From assembly GCF_963678635.1 (NCBI RefSeq), contig NC_087062.1:25068177-25132176 (forward strand): DNA of 64,000 nt, in the 5' to 3' direction. The position numbers and the translations under genes are program-made. The stretch is from Symsagittifera roscoffensis. Taxonomy: Eukaryota > Xenacoelomorpha > Acoela > Convolutidae. Shown here one piece after another: positions 47,642 through 60,439 of the stretch (positions are counted from its first letter, which is position 1; each line of letters starts with the position of its first letter). The notes beneath the pieces are model-generated. The model searched no databases and was not told the origin of the DNA. It was given only the letters and a program-made list of their open reading frames with translations.

Positions 47642-48895
47642 GGTCAGACTCGCCGATCTGGTGCATGAGTGAAGAAAATGACCAAAAAATGGTCAACAAA
47701 ATCTTGCACAGGAAGAAGTGATGAAAAAAATGTTAAGCAAATTAAATTCAAGCTAATTTTGTCCGACAGGCATGAAATAGATAATTTCAAAAGGACTCAA
47801 AATATGATTGCTTATGCTTTGAGAGCCATAGATTAAAAACAAATCGATGATCGTGAGCTTAAAAGATGAAGATAAAGAGCAAGGTTTTGTGTTATCTTCA
47901 GGTTTTTTCAATAAAAAACTTTGGAGTGAACAAACAATCACACCTGGAAAACGAACCAGTTGTTTTTGAAAAGCAATGATGATTGCAAGAGGCAGGCTCA
48001 AAAGGTTAAAATTTACGAGATCATCAGAGAATCTATGGATGCATCTGATGACTTGTCTCAAAACGAATGCAGTGTGTTTGGGAAGTTCTCAGGTTTTGCC
48101 AACGCAATTAGTACTAAACTGCTCGTAGCGATAGGAAAAGAGAAAATTTTCATCTTATCATATACAATAAGGTGGTCACTCATATTAAACGAATAGTCCA
48201 TTGAAAAAGAGGAAGAAATATTGGTTGCCAAAAATTAAAAAACTGGCGAAGCGAGACATTGAGATCACATCAAACTCACCGAGTATCGTGCGAAAAAAAC
48301 TGTGCATAGGAACCGTAAGAAGAGAATTGAAGAAATGTTTGATCTTGTTTGACTAGTGGGATTCAAGGTAAAATTGCAAATCAAAAATGACCTAGAGTGA
48401 AGTGCATATTTTTTCACATAACACGAGGACAAAACAGCATGACCAAATCTCTCTTAGTTCGCTGATAATTTTTTAAATTATTATGGGAAACAATTGAAAA
48501 CAAGTACTGACTTATAGAAAGAATATTCACATAAAAGTGAAGCAGAGCTTCGCACCACTTGCAAAAAAAACTAAAAACAACTTTTGAAATTTGAAAACAA
48601 CTATTTCATATGAAAAGTGAAATAATTAAAAGAATTATGTTGAAGAAAAGGTCGGCTGCATTTTTTTGGATTTATTCAAAAGTCTTGAGTGATTTATATA
48701 TCTATTTATTTTTATTCTATTATTGACCAAGGTCACTAGTTCAAAACTCCGGTACACCGCTGAGTCGATCAGACTAGAATGAATCTACGTAGATCTCAGC
48801 AGTTCTCACAGTCAAAACTATTGTTTAAAAGAACAATTGAACTCTTTGGAATTATAATTTAGTTTTATATAACGACAGTCCCGTAGGATATCACA
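47642..48895 (+). mobile_element. LTR of a Ty3/gypsy-like element, copy 1
   Basis: About 1.25 kb, repeated at 49474-50734 with moderate divergence. It ends ATATCACA directly before a TGGCCCAGCCCAGGACAA segment that suits a primer-binding site. A TTTTATATAACG box lies about 35 bases before the end. The left limit is set by where similarity with copy 2 begins. Confidence 0.6.
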
Positions 48896-49470
48896 TGGCC
48901 CAGCCCAGGACAACTCAGCTCAGGACAACCGTACTGATATGGCCATACCAGTATCTTGTGCATCAGCAAGTCTAGACCCACCTTGGCAATTCAAAATTTA
49001 GTTAGAGCAACTTCTAATGGCGGTCAAGGAAAATGTTAATCCAGAGATTATGCTTGAAGACCCAAAGACATACTGGAGGAACCACCCCAGGACCTGAAGA
49101 CCCCATGAGGGATGGGGAAGACGCAACTGCAAGAGCAGCAAGAGATCTCAGAGACAAATTAGCCAGAGACAGAGTGGCACTTGGGCACGAAGGGTAACAA
49201 AAGGAAAGAAGATGTTTCTACAAAAGAACCCTCACGCGGAAGTATCCAAAATGTCTTTCAAGGAAATCATCGAGCTAGCATCGGATTCGTTTCAAAAAGT
49301 GAAACTCGTAACATACCAAAGATACAAACTCTTCACAAGAATGCCGGAACAGGGAGAGACACTAGAGGCATTTGACGCGGCATTGACTGCACAAGCAGTA
49401 AAATCTGAGCTGGGAAATCTGGAGGACGAAATCGTTCGTGATTTGTACACGTGAAAGGGAAAATTAAATT
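48896..49470 (+). pseudogene. Gag fragment of a Ty3/gypsy-like element, copy 1
   Basis: After the putative primer-binding site and leader, 49250-49454 reads SFKEIIELASDSFQKVKLVT, then YQRYKLFTRMPEQGETLEAF and LEDEIVRDL. The pattern RxxF..R.Q..GEtl..F...L...a..C.fG.l.de.IRD is characteristic of retrotransposon gag. It is cut right after the IVRDL motif by the next LTR; no pol is present. Confidence 0.6.
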
Positions 49471-49473
49471 AGC

Positions 49474-50734
49474 TGGTTAGACTCGCCGACCTGGTGCATG
49501 AGCGAAGACAATGACCATAAAACTGGTCAACAAAATCTTGCGCAGGAAGAAGTGATGAAAAAATGTTAAGCAAAATAAAGTCAAGTAAATTTTGCCCAAC
49601 CGGCATCAAATGGATAATTTCAAAAGGACTTAAAATATGATTTCTTATGCTTTGAGAGCCATAGATTAAAAACAAATCGATGATCGTTAGCTCAAAAGAT
49701 GGGAGAAAAGAGCAAGATTTTTTGTTATCTTCAGGTTTTATCAATAAAAAAACTTCGAGAGGATAAACAATCACACCTGGAAAACAAGCCAGTTGTGTTT
49801 GAAAAGCAATGATGATTGAAGCAGGCTCAAAATGAAGGTTAAAATTTACGAGATCATAAGAGAATCTATGGGTGCATCTGATGACTTGTCTCAAAACGAA
49901 TGCAGTGTGTTTGGGAAGTTCTCAGGATTTGCCAACGCAATTAGTACTAAACTGCTCGTAGCGATAGAAAAAGCGAAAACTTTCATCTTATCATATACAA
50001 TAAGGTGGTCAATCATATTAAACGAATAGTCCATTGAAAAAGAAAATGAAACATTGGTTGCTAAAAATTAAAAAACTGGCGAAACGAAACATTGAGATCA
50101 CATCAAAGTCACCGAGTATCGTACGCAAAAAACTGTGCATAGGAACCGTAAGTTAGAAGAGAATTGAAGAAATGTTTGATCTTGTTTGACTAGTGGGATT
50201 CAAGGTAAAATTGCAAATCAAATATGACCTAGAGTGAAGTGCATATTTTTTCACATAACACCAGGACAAAACAGCATGACCAAATCTCTCTTAGTTTGCT
50301 GATAATTTTTAAAATTAATATGGGAAACAATTGAAAACAAGTACTGACTTATAGAAAGAATTTTCTCATAAAAGTGAAGCAGAGCTTCGCACCACTTGCA
50401 AAAAAAAACTAAAAACAACTTTTGAAACTTGAAAACAACTATCTCATATGAAAAGTGAAACAATTAAAAGAAATATGTTGAAGAAAACGTCGGCTGCATT
50501 TTTTTTGGATTTATTTAAAAGTCTTGAGTGATTTATATATCTATTTATTTTCATTCTATTATTGATCAAGTTAACTAGTTCAAAACTCCGGTACACCGCT
50601 GAGTCGATCAGACTATAATGAATCTACGTAGATCTCAGCAGTTCTCACAGTCAAAACTTTTGTTTAAAAAAACAATTTAATTCTTTGGAATTATAATTTA
50701 GTTTTATATAACGACAGTCTCGTAGGATATCACA
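49474..50734 (+). mobile_element. LTR copy 2
   Basis: It may start TGGTTAGACTC; matching positions are offset by 1,833 bases from copy 1 at the start. It ends ATATCACA before TGGCGCAGCCCAGGACAA at 50735, where the primer-binding-site-like sequence is closer to gypsy-type consensus than in copy 1. Confidence 0.6.
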
Positions 50735-51114
50735 TGGCGCAGCCCAGGACAACTCAGCTCAGGACAACCGTACTGATATGGCCATACCAGTATCTTGTGC
50801 ATCAGCAAGTCTACACCCACCTTGGCATTTCAAAATTTGATTAGAGCAACAAAAGGAAAGAAGATGTTTCTACAAAAGAACACGCGGAAGTATCCAAAAT
50901 GTCTTTCAAGGAAATAATCGAGCTAGCATCGGATTCGTTTCAAAAAGTGAAATGCGTATTATACCAAAGATACAAACTCTTCACAAGAATGCCGGAACAG
51001 GGAGAGACACTAGATGCATTTTACGCGGCATTGACTGCACAAGCAGTAAGATCTGAGCTGGGAAATCTGGAGGACGAAATCGTTCGTGATTTGTTCAGCA
51101 GTGCTTGCAACTGA
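50735..51114 (+). pseudogene. Gag fragment, copy 2 (internally deleted)
   Basis: It has the same leader and gag as copy 1 but lacks about 180 bases (from 49013 to 49195 of copy 1) and has a 4-base loss before the SFKEIIELASDSF segment that shifts the frame. It continues a few residues further than copy 1 (DLFSSACN) to a stop. Confidence 0.6.
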
Positions 51115-52440
51115 TTGTTGGGCATCACAGCTTCGTCACGACAGCAGATGTTTGTTTTTATTACTTGCGTTCTTATTAACAGGGCATCCCAACTCAAAGT
51201 TTTATTTTGAAGCGTGATTAAATGATTTTTTTTTTGAAAAATAACGCTGCAAAAAACGAACAGTTTGGTTACTACTTAGTAGTAGACACATCGTTTACTG
51301 CGTAAAATGTTTTGATTAATTGTTATTTCATTCGGAAATCCAGCCTCAAACAAAACCATTTGTCTTTTCTACGTTCCATATAAATGAAAAGCAACAGAAT
51401 CAATTTATTTGCCTTTTACTAACAACCGCTGTCTAATTGAAAAATTATTACACAATTGTTCTTTGACTAAAATTGAAATAAGTGGTTCCTAATTTTTCAG
51501 TTGTGAGTTGAAGGCAGATAAATGGACTATGTTGCTCGTCACTCAAATGGAGTGTAGCAAATAGAAAAAAATTTATCTCATTTTTGCAAAATGTAGCCAG
51601 TTTTCAGTAAATTTCCAGTTTTCCAGTTTCCAGTAACTAGCGCTTTTTGACGGATTATTATTTTTCCTTCAGGAAAAAAGGGACTATTTTAGCTCTAGAA
51701 AACGTAACTCACAATTAATCATTTTGCGCAAAAATAAGGGATTTTGGTTAAAACACAATGTGCTATATTGAGGCTAGCTAATTATTAAACTTCACGCACT
51801 ATTAGATCATTAGTGTATCAAAAGTGGCGGAAGTTTTTCAAAATGGAAAAAAAAACTTTCAAAAGGTTTTTGTTGAATTTTATCTTTTCTGATTCTGAAC
51901 AAAAAGATCCATTAACAGCAGTCGGAAAAATCTAGATCCCGATCTGAGCAAAAATCACTAAAAAAAAACAAAAACAAGAACCACCTGCTGTTAAAGTAGC
52001 ACCGGTTTTCCTATTAAGAAGTTTTTGCACAAAAAAATCTTTTCCAATAAAGTTCCGATTCAGAAAAAATGATTAATATATGCTTCAGGAAGCAACATGT
52101 TTTATTACAGTGCACATTTCAAAGTTTGTGGGTTGGTTGCGGTTTTCAAACCGGGCTGAAAAAAATTTTGTTGCGTAATTCGCCGGAAAAAAAAACTGTT
52201 TTTGTTTAATATCATTGCTATTCGGCGACCAATTTCATGTTTTATATTCTGATATCAAAAAAATGTTTTTGTGATCGGTATATATGTGTATGTTTGTGAA
52301 CGTGTGTCACAAACATTGACAGCTAAATTAACGAACTAAATTTTAGCCGAACCTTGATAAGTAAATACCCGCTACAAGGTATTTACATATCAGGATTCAG
52401 CACAACTGTGGTTCGTGGATTCGGTCGTCATTTTTTGTTA

Positions 52441-52531
52441 CACCCACACACATTTATACATACATACACACGCACACGTATACACGCGCACATGCTCACA
52501 CACGCACACATCCACAAACCCATACACACAA
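52441..52531. repeat. Imperfect CA/CACACG microsatellite
   Basis: CACACACATTTATACATACA, CACACGCACACGTATACACG and CACACACGCACACATCC run together. Open frames across it are translations of the repeat. Confidence 0.85.
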
Positions 52532-53684
52532 ATCTTGACGTCTTATAAAGTCAAATTTGTCTGCGTTATGTTTGTTTTAAAAAAAAACTCATCCAAAACC
52601 CATCGAAAAACCATGAAGACACTCAGACCATGTTTTTGACAGCGTAAAAAGGTTGTTCATACCCGTATGTTGTGTTTTTCTTACATATGATTTTTTTTGT
52701 GGAAAATTGCAAGGATAACTATAAGTTTCAGCAAAAATGATTACAGTTAAATTATCAATGGTCAATTTTAGCTCACTTAAGTATTGATTGCTCATCAACC
52801 TAAACTTTTTATTTTCCACAGTCTATAGCTTTTTTTTCATCTTTTTTAGAAAGTATTGTTTTCATTTTCAAAAACTTTTTGGACAACTTTTTAACTTCAA
52901 ATATAAATCTGAACGTGGAGCTCAAAATAATTGAAAAGAGATACTGTTTCAGATTTTTTCGAAAAATTACAGCAGACAAGCAATTAAAAAGCGCAACCTG
53001 ACATTTTCAAACATAATTGGAAGTTTTTTGAGCAATAATGATTTTTGAAGGAGCATCGAGACGTAGTTTTTGTCTGAGAACAATTTTTGCCTACAAAATA
53101 TTTCTGAAATATATAATTTGTTCTTTTTATTTAACTCTGCTGTCTGTTCCAAACTTAAAGCATCAACTGAATTAAAATAGTTTTTTAAAGTTTTGCGTTC
53201 ACTTTTTTGTCGGCGTTTTGTGTTTTTTCTACTTTGGAAAAAATTTTCTTGGCAGATTGTTTGTTTAATGAACAATTTTTGAATTCTTGTCTTGAAATTA
53301 TGCAAAACCGGATGTCTCTGAAACAGCGATATCTTGTTGCATTAATATTTTGACAGTTCCATGCAGTTTTGACGATTCAATTGCTTTTTAAATGCACTTT
53401 CTATGTCACAAGGTCAGAATTGTTTCAAAACTTTATCCAATGCGTTTGTTAAAAAGTATGTAGTTACCGACTTACCGGCAAGTCTAGAAAATTTGAACAA
53501 TTTTAACTAACCAAAAACTGCTAAATTCTCCGTTTGTTTTTTTTTCAATAGTTTCAACACACAATAATTAAATTTGCTTTAGAAAAAACTGATTCAAAAT
53601 CATGATCCGATCCTAAAATACTATTAACTTTGACTGTTTAAATTGCCCAAGATCACAATTTAGTCAACACTTTGCCATTAACTA

Positions 53685-53900
53685 CAGTGCTGATTTAAAT
53701 TATCCGAGCCAAACGAAAGATACAGACAAAACATGATGAGGAAAAAACTTGCAGAGCTTAGACAAAATGAATCAGGTGCAATTTATTTTGTGACATTTGT
53801 GCCCAAAAATTGGCCCGCATTGATTTTACAAAAAGTGTTTTTTAATGGCTGACAAAATTTTATCACAGCAAGCATTTTATTTAGCTCAACGATGCTTAAG
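53685..53900. mobile_element. Half copy of the CAGTGCTGATTT foldback element
   Basis: TACAGTGCTGATTTAAATTA, GACAAAATGAATC and CCAAAAATTGGCCC follow the left arm of the intron element at 16518-17192. No matching right end was found, so it is truncated; the right limit is approximate. Confidence 0.55.
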
Positions 53901-54070
53901 AAGGGTATAATAGTAATTAAATTTTAACTTTATTTGATGGCCAAAAAATGTCTATTTTACAAAAGCATTAACCAAATTTTATCAAAATCAATTTGAAAGT
54001 GTTTCACAAACGTTTAATTTAGTTAAACTTAATTAAGCTACCTCAAAACTTCATTTTGTTTAAGTTTTGT

Positions 54071-54905
54071 CACTCAGTGGGATATGTTGAAGTATTGTTC
54101 GAGTACTTCACAGTTGCATATTATAAAACTGAGGATGACAAAAAGGTTGATGACGCCAAGAATTACTGATGAATTTACTTATGAGGAATTCCAAATTGAA
54201 AAAGAAGCAACCACACAACAACAAACGGCCTTGAACTACGTACTCCACATGTTTTTATTGTGGCTGAATTAGCTTTTAATTGCCAGTATATCCTCACAGT
54301 GCTTCAAAATTGATTCAAAGAAACACTTCAAAAACACTACTGAGGTCACTCAAAACTTCATGCAGTGGATCGTCTTGAAATAAACTTTCACCAGTGATAC
54401 ATATACAAATTGTAACTTTTTAACAGTTAAAAACTTTTATGAGTGAATGCGGGTAAAAAGAAATATAACTATTTTAGAAAAATTTTCATTGAAAAGAGGG
54501 AAGTATCATTTATTTCTTTTTACCCGCATTCACTCATAAAAATTTTTAACTGTTAAAAAGTTACAATTTGTATATGTATCACTGGTGAAAGTTTGTTTCA
54601 AGACGATCCACTGCATGAAGTTTTGAGTGACCTCAGTAGTGGTTTTGAAGTGTTTCTTTGAATCAATTTTGAAGCACTGTGAGGATATACTGGCAATTAA
54701 AAGCTAATTCAGCCACAATAAAAACATATTGAGTACGTAGTTCAAGGCCGTTTGTTGTTGTGTTGTTGCTTCTTTTTCAATTTGGACTTCCTCATAAGTA
54801 AATTCATCAGTAATTCTTGGCGTCATCAACCTTTTTGTCATCCTCAGTTTTATAATATGCAACTGTGAAGTACTCGAACAATACTTCAACATATCCCACT
54901 GAGTG
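54071..54905. mobile_element. Near-perfect long palindrome, 835 bp
   Basis: The left end is CACTCAGTGGGATATGTTGAAG and the right end is its inverse. The arms of about 390 bp are almost identical, so the same 62-residue frame appears on + (54084-54272) and - (54892-54704) with few changes. The central loop is at about 54462-54517. No clear target duplication and no TA borders. Confidence 0.85.
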
Positions 54906-55020
54906 TTTCAGTAGTACTGGATTGTACAATTTGCGTTTTCATCGATCGCCCATCTTTTTCAGATAGTAAATCATCAGCCCAAAAACTTCTTAGTTTCCGC
55001 AGACAGGGAGGGGTTGTTTT

Positions 55021-55445
55021 TCAAGGGAGCGTTTTTCTAGGGCGTTCCAGCTTCTCAAAAACTATCATTTTGCGTTCTTCTAATGCTTTGGCTCGATACC
55101 TCTCAAGGGTTCCTTTGTTAGAGCAGAAGGCTCTAAAAAGTTTGAAAAGGCTTCCACAGGCGGTTTGATTTAGCTTCCATTTGAGTTTTTTTAACGATGC
55201 TTTAGATTTTTCTGGGACTTCGGTTAGATAAGTTTTGCTTGTTTTTCACCGGTTCCGTCTCAACCATTTTCTCTGATAAAGACTCTTTCCTGGGAGGGTT
55301 TTCTTTGCATTAAGTAAACACTTCCAAACTTGTTTTTCCGCAGTTGGTTTTGGAGAGCTTTGGGCGTGGTTTCAAGAATCCTAGGGTCGGTTGGTGGGAT
55401 TGCAGATGTGAGGACTAACTCGATTCTTTTAACAACCGACTTCAC
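55021..55445 (-). pseudogene. Unrecognised decayed minus-strand coding-like segment
   Basis: One frame runs ELVLTSAIPPTDPRILETTP..; after a frame change NHAQSSPKPTAEKQVWK and KASLKKLKWKLNQTACGSLF, then FRAFCSNKGTLERYRAKALE, with internal stops. The Lys-rich, low-stop character suggests former coding sequence, perhaps of a mobile element. No family recognised. Confidence 0.3.
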
Positions 55446-56825
55446 ACAGGAATCACCCTCACTTGTGGAGTAATACCAGGTTTATTCAATGCCCATTGCG
55501 TTGGTTTGCTTTCAGCTATAATCAAAATTGGCAAACGTTTCATTAGGTCAGATTTTTTGAAGTCTCCTCACTGAAGTCTTACAAATTTAATTTTTCAGGC
55601 AGTGAAGTATTATTTTTTCCTGTCTCAATGCTGAATCATTTTCTTTAACCCCTCGCTCTCCCCAGATAAAATCCTCGCTTTTCAGAATAATAGTTAGATT
55701 AATTTGTCAACTTCTTTTTCAACTTTTTTTAAAAAAGCATGTTTCTAATTGTAATAAATGTGGTTTCTGCGATTCGCAGAGAATATATTGAAATATCTCA
55801 AACCTGTCTAAAGTAGTCCGTTTCTCTTAAGCGGTTTTTAATTTTCCAATAAATCTTTAAATTTTCCCGTAAAGTGATATTGTTGTTTTTAAACCGTTTT
55901 TCCAAGGACCAGGAAAAGTCCTGTATCCGAGATTGACTTCTCTTGATAAAGGTGACATTCTTCAAATTCATCATTTGCCGTCAGCGCTAGTCTGCCGTGA
56001 ATGCATCATTCTAGTTGCGCTTTCTACCTTCAACATAAACAGTTTGCCTTTGGTTAAAAAACCGATATATTAATTGTAAACATAGTCTGTTTTTAGTTGA
56101 TATAGTTGGTATAAGTCAGATTAAAGTTTTTTCGAGTTTTGCTTTGAAAAGATAACCATTTGCTGCTGCTTATAACCAATGTTCTGCAGTTTACTCCCAA
56201 TTTACTCCAAGAATCGTTAGCATATAATATGAAAACGACTGGATGGAGAATTGTACCCCAGTAAGACTTTGTATCACCAATTTTCACGCAGTATTTCCAG
56301 TGTGATAAAAAGTGGCCCGTATGAAGCTAATTTGTTGAGAAAAGTTTGATGTGAAATGTAATTGAATGTTTTAGCAGGGTAAAAAAACAGTTTAAGTAAA
56401 ATTGTTTGCAAAAGTCGTCAATGCTGATTGTTTACATTTTCCGATTAAACTGTGCATAAAGGAAAATTTTTTCCTGATTTTTGTCAAAGCAGCATACATA
56501 ACTCCGATATAAAAAAATGAAAAGGAATCATCAATTGACGCGGTTATAAATTTCATCGAAAAACTTGGTCGAATCTTCAAGCAAACAATCTTCAAGCAAA
56601 CCCAAGCAAGCAAATCCATTAGATTTGCTGATGTACCTTTCTCCAGATAATTTTTTGCACCGTGCAATTCTTCTTTCTCACAAAGTGAGATTAAAATTGA
56701 CAAGAAGTGATTTTATATGGATTTTTTTGTCAGAGTTAAGAGTCCAGAATACTCTCTTAACTAAGCAAAAATGCAAAAACGGAAGAGGTCATTCTTAGTT
56801 TTCCTTATATCTTCTGTCCCTTCTT

Positions 56826-57026
56826 CTAATTTAAATTATCCAATTCCTCAGGTTGTTTTGATTTTCCGATTAGGTTGTCAAAAAATTCCTTTTTTTTGGA
56901 TCTGGGACAAGTGATAAAGAGCGTTTTGAAAAAATTGTTGTAAGGATTTTTCAAATTCTTTTCAGAATCTTGAGAGTGCTTCTGAAAGAACTGAAGATTT
57001 CTTGCTAATGGATTTTTCTTGGTCAC
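56826..57026 (-). other. Unrecognised short minus-strand ORF
   Basis: A 66-residue Lys/Asn-rich frame (QKHSQDSEKNLKNPYNNFFK, then RSKKKEFFDNLIG). It may belong with the segment at 55021-55445, but no link is shown. Could be chance. Confidence 0.2.
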
Positions 57027-57265
57027 AAAGCATTTTTTTCGGTTTTAAAAGGAGTATGTTTGCTGAAACTGTTAGGAAAATGTCAGCTAAAACTTGAAAC
57101 TATTCGGATCCCGTGTTCGCATTGAGTAAACCAGTTCAGTCGAATCAAAAAAAGCCCGAACAAAAAGTTTTGTCCGAAAAGCGTTCAGTTGATCGATTGC
57201 ATTTTTTCAAAAAATCAAACCAAGATTAGAACTATATTTCACAAGCAAATAATTTATGTCAAAGT

Positions 57266-57550
57266 TTGGTAAGGATGTTTTCAGTGAAGGATTTGATTGT
57301 GAGACAATATTCAAAAAGTGTTCCAATTAGGTGGGTGAGTCAAGCAGGTATTCTCAAGTTTGGTACTGACTCATCTAAATTTGATGAAAATACTGCTAAA
57401 ACTGAAGGTCCAGTTCTGTCCAAAGCATTAGTGTTTCAGTCATTCAACTGTAAAGTGTTATCTGTTATTTTGTGTGCACCTGAAACCTCCGTTGATAGCT
57501 TTTCAGAAAAAAAGTTGAAAGATTTTTGTTTGGACAACATGAAACAATGA
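57266..57550 (+). other. Unrecognised plus-strand ORF
   Basis: Ninety-four codons without an ATG at its start, reading FSVKDLIVRQYSKSVPIRW, then GILKFGTDSSKFDENTAK and EKKLKDFCLDNMKQ. It is more complex in composition than nearby chance frames, so it may be an exon or remnant, but no family resemblance is seen. Confidence 0.25.
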
Positions 57551-57809
57551 TAAAGGTTTTCAATTTTCCGTGACGACCCAATTTCAACCCAAATTGAATA
57601 ATCACAATTCTACCATCACTTGTTGACAAATTGCGTTCACAATTCTACCAATGATTTAGCTTCATATTTTTTGGTACCCATAGGCCGACACCGCCACTTA
57701 TTGTAGTACCAGTAGAAAACGGACTTCGCTTTATCTGGCGATTTCACTTTTAGTGGCCATCACGATTACCATCTTCATGCTTGTGGCTTCTAACTCGAAA
57801 CCCAAACAT

Positions 57810-57991
57810 TCTATCCTGTTTAAAAGAAGTCATCATATTTTGCTTTAACCGAGAAATCGTTCTGTTCCCATGTTTTTGCTAGTCTCTTCGATAGTTTCGC
57901 TTGTCTTTTTCTAGTTACTTTTGTGGTTTGTGAAACGTTATCTAGATAACACTGAGCTACAAAAATGAAAAACGTGTCATTGAAATTCATT
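57810..57991. repeat. 182-bp exact direct repeat, copy 1
   Basis: It begins TCTATCCTGTTTAAAAGAAG and ends GTCATTGAAATTCATT. It appears identical to 58055-58236; the 63 bases between them are a satellite fragment. Confidence 0.9.
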
Positions 57992-58054
57992 TAGACAATT
58001 ACGCTCAAAATCTTACTTCAAAATGAGCGGTTTGAGCGGTTTTTGAACGGTTTA
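57992..58054. repeat. 63-bp satellite fragment between exact repeats
   Basis: TAGACAATTACGCTCAAAAT through GAACGGTTTA is base-for-base the same as a stretch inside the satellite array at about 63031-63093, 5 kb away. Confidence 0.85.
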
Positions 58055-58236
58055 TCTATCCTGTTTAAAAGAAGTCATCATATTTTGCTTTAACCGAGAA
58101 ATCGTTCTGTTCCCATGTTTTTGCTAGTCTCTTCGATAGTTTCGCTTGTCTTTTTCTAGTTACTTTTGTGGTTTGTGAAACGTTATCTAGATAACACTGA
58201 GCTACAAAAATGAAAAACGTGTCATTGAAATTCATT
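58055..58236. repeat. 182-bp exact direct repeat, copy 2
   Basis: Identical to 57810-57991 by eye, offset 245. It contains GGTTTGTGAAACGTTATCTA and nothing coding. Confidence 0.9.
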
Positions 58237-58239
58237 GGA

Positions 58240-60430
58240 AATATCTCTTAAACTCTAAGCTTCCTTTTAAAACGATTAAATCCCATATACCAGAAAGTGC
58301 AACTCTCCGCGTTGTTCATGAAAACTAAAAAATGTGTTAAATTTAGCTTTCATGTAGCTGGATTTTGGCTGAAATTTTAATTTCAAAAAAAATCAGTCAT
58401 TACTTTCAAAAATTGAGTCCCTTTATTCATTTTGAGACAAAATTTGTGGAACCAGGATAAATCAAAAACAAAATGACCTTGTTTTAAACCTTTCTCTTGA
58501 TTAAAATCAAATATGGATCTTCTACTTCGCAGCCGCACAAGCAAAACTGCTCCCAACTTTAGTGATGATGACAAAAAATCTGTCGAACGATGACAAAAAA
58601 ACTTAACCAAAAAACGTAAGTAACACAACCTCGTTTAATTCACATTCAGCAGACATCTTCTGATTTCTTCGGAGCAAGAATGCTATGTGTTTCAACTCTA
58701 AACAAAAAAACGTTAAACTTAAAGCAAATTATTTGAATATATGTAACATAGTGTAAAGATAACTTTTATCTTAATTTTGCCTGAAAAAAATATTGGAAGA
58801 AAAAATTACCTTGACTGAGTAAAAAAATGAATAAAAATGATATTACAGCCTCGGATTGAGTTTCATGGAAATTTTATCGGTTATTCAGAGATATCGCATC
58901 AATTATCATCTATGGTTCATACTATGACCAGGGTCGTTTTATCCATGATCCTGGCTAAACCATCGCTGATTTAGAGCTGAATTTTCAGATCTGAATCAGA
59001 TATAAATCATCCATGAGATAGATTTACAATGCGATAACCTGAAAACGTTTGAGATAACTTAAATGTAACTAATTGCTGAAAAATTATTGATTATGCCTAA
59101 GAAGTTTTCACTAAAATTCAATCAAATTTTGAGGAAATTCACAACCCATGAGAACATAAAAGCGTCCACGAAGATAGCTAGGCCAAAATCTTATTATAAA
59201 TACTGCAAAAAAACAAATATTGGATACTCTCAAAAATTTTAAAAATTGTATTTTAATAATTACTTTCTTAAGCCACTCTTTTCAAACTCTCTAGGCTATG
59301 CGACATCAGTTTTGTTACTTTTGAAAAAACTTGGATAAAGTTGCTAATTTTACCGAAAACCAGACACATAAGAAAACTTAAAAACCAATTCGAAACTTAA
59401 ACTTTTCTCAGCGCTGAATCAGGATTTTACCGTGGCTAAATTGTCCATGGTTAACACTGAGAATAATAGCCTTAAAATAACCCTTAACAAATCCTAAAAT
59501 TTTCATGAAACTGAGATATATCTGAATTAGCCATAGATTTTTCTACAAAATGGAGTTGTCTCTGAAACAGCATTAATTTTTCCGAGGCCAAACTTTGTAT
59601 TTTGATGTGATTTGTAGGCGGGATCTTTAACAAGGACTAGCTCTTTTGTTCTTTTTTTGTTCTTTCATTTTCTTTGATTGTTCTGACAAAACTTTAACAG
59701 GTTTAAAGATTTGTCTCGGGAATCCAGGAGCATATAGATACAAAACTGTGCGCCTACCCAGTGCACAGTTTGGCTTCATAAGGTCTCAACTCAACCCAGG
59801 TCCATAAACAATATATTTTTTGCAAAAAAGACAAAGTACTGTTTTCGCTTCAAAACAACTGAAAACTTTCGGATTCATTCAACTCATCATAACATTGCAC
59901 AGCTTTCTGTTACATTATATAGCTTCCATTACAACTAAGCTTCCAATGCATCCTTTAACAATTAAACAAAGTTCTTGCTACTCCTATCTGTAAGCTTCTC
60001 ATTATTTCAAATGCATCAACTGTGCAATACTGGTAACGTTCGATACCAATGCTTTTCAAAAAAAAATTCTGATTTAATTCTGAAAGATAGGTTGTTGGTA
60101 TATGAATAGTGAAGAAAATGAAGGAATGTTACGGTACGCCGTGGTTCTTTTAGAAAAATTTACCCTGAGCTTGAAATTGAGGAAAATTTCTGTAAACATT
60201 TTTTTTGTGTTTTGGAATTTCCTTCAAGGGTCATATGCATCTTTGACCAATTTATAATAAAATCATCGGCACATTTTTGCTTAATTTTTGCTTAATAGCG
60301 TATGTGGCGATTTAAACCAGTTGATATAACATGCCGCCTTGAATTGATGTCAGCTTAGTGGTCTTAATGGTGGGTTGAGGACACCATTTTGTCATTTTAG
60401 ACATTACGTCTAGAAGTAAGCAAAATCAGG
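58240..60430. other. AT-rich stretch, no gene seen
   Basis: Only short chance frames. GTGCGCCTACCCAGTGCACA at about 59749-59768 echoes the end of the CATTACGAGG element at 34198, a likely fragment. Confidence 0.5.
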
Positions 60431-60439
60431 AAAAAATTA

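Noticed and set aside
52354-52639. Open frames across the CA-rich tract
   Set aside because: Low-complexity His/Thr peptides from a microsatellite.
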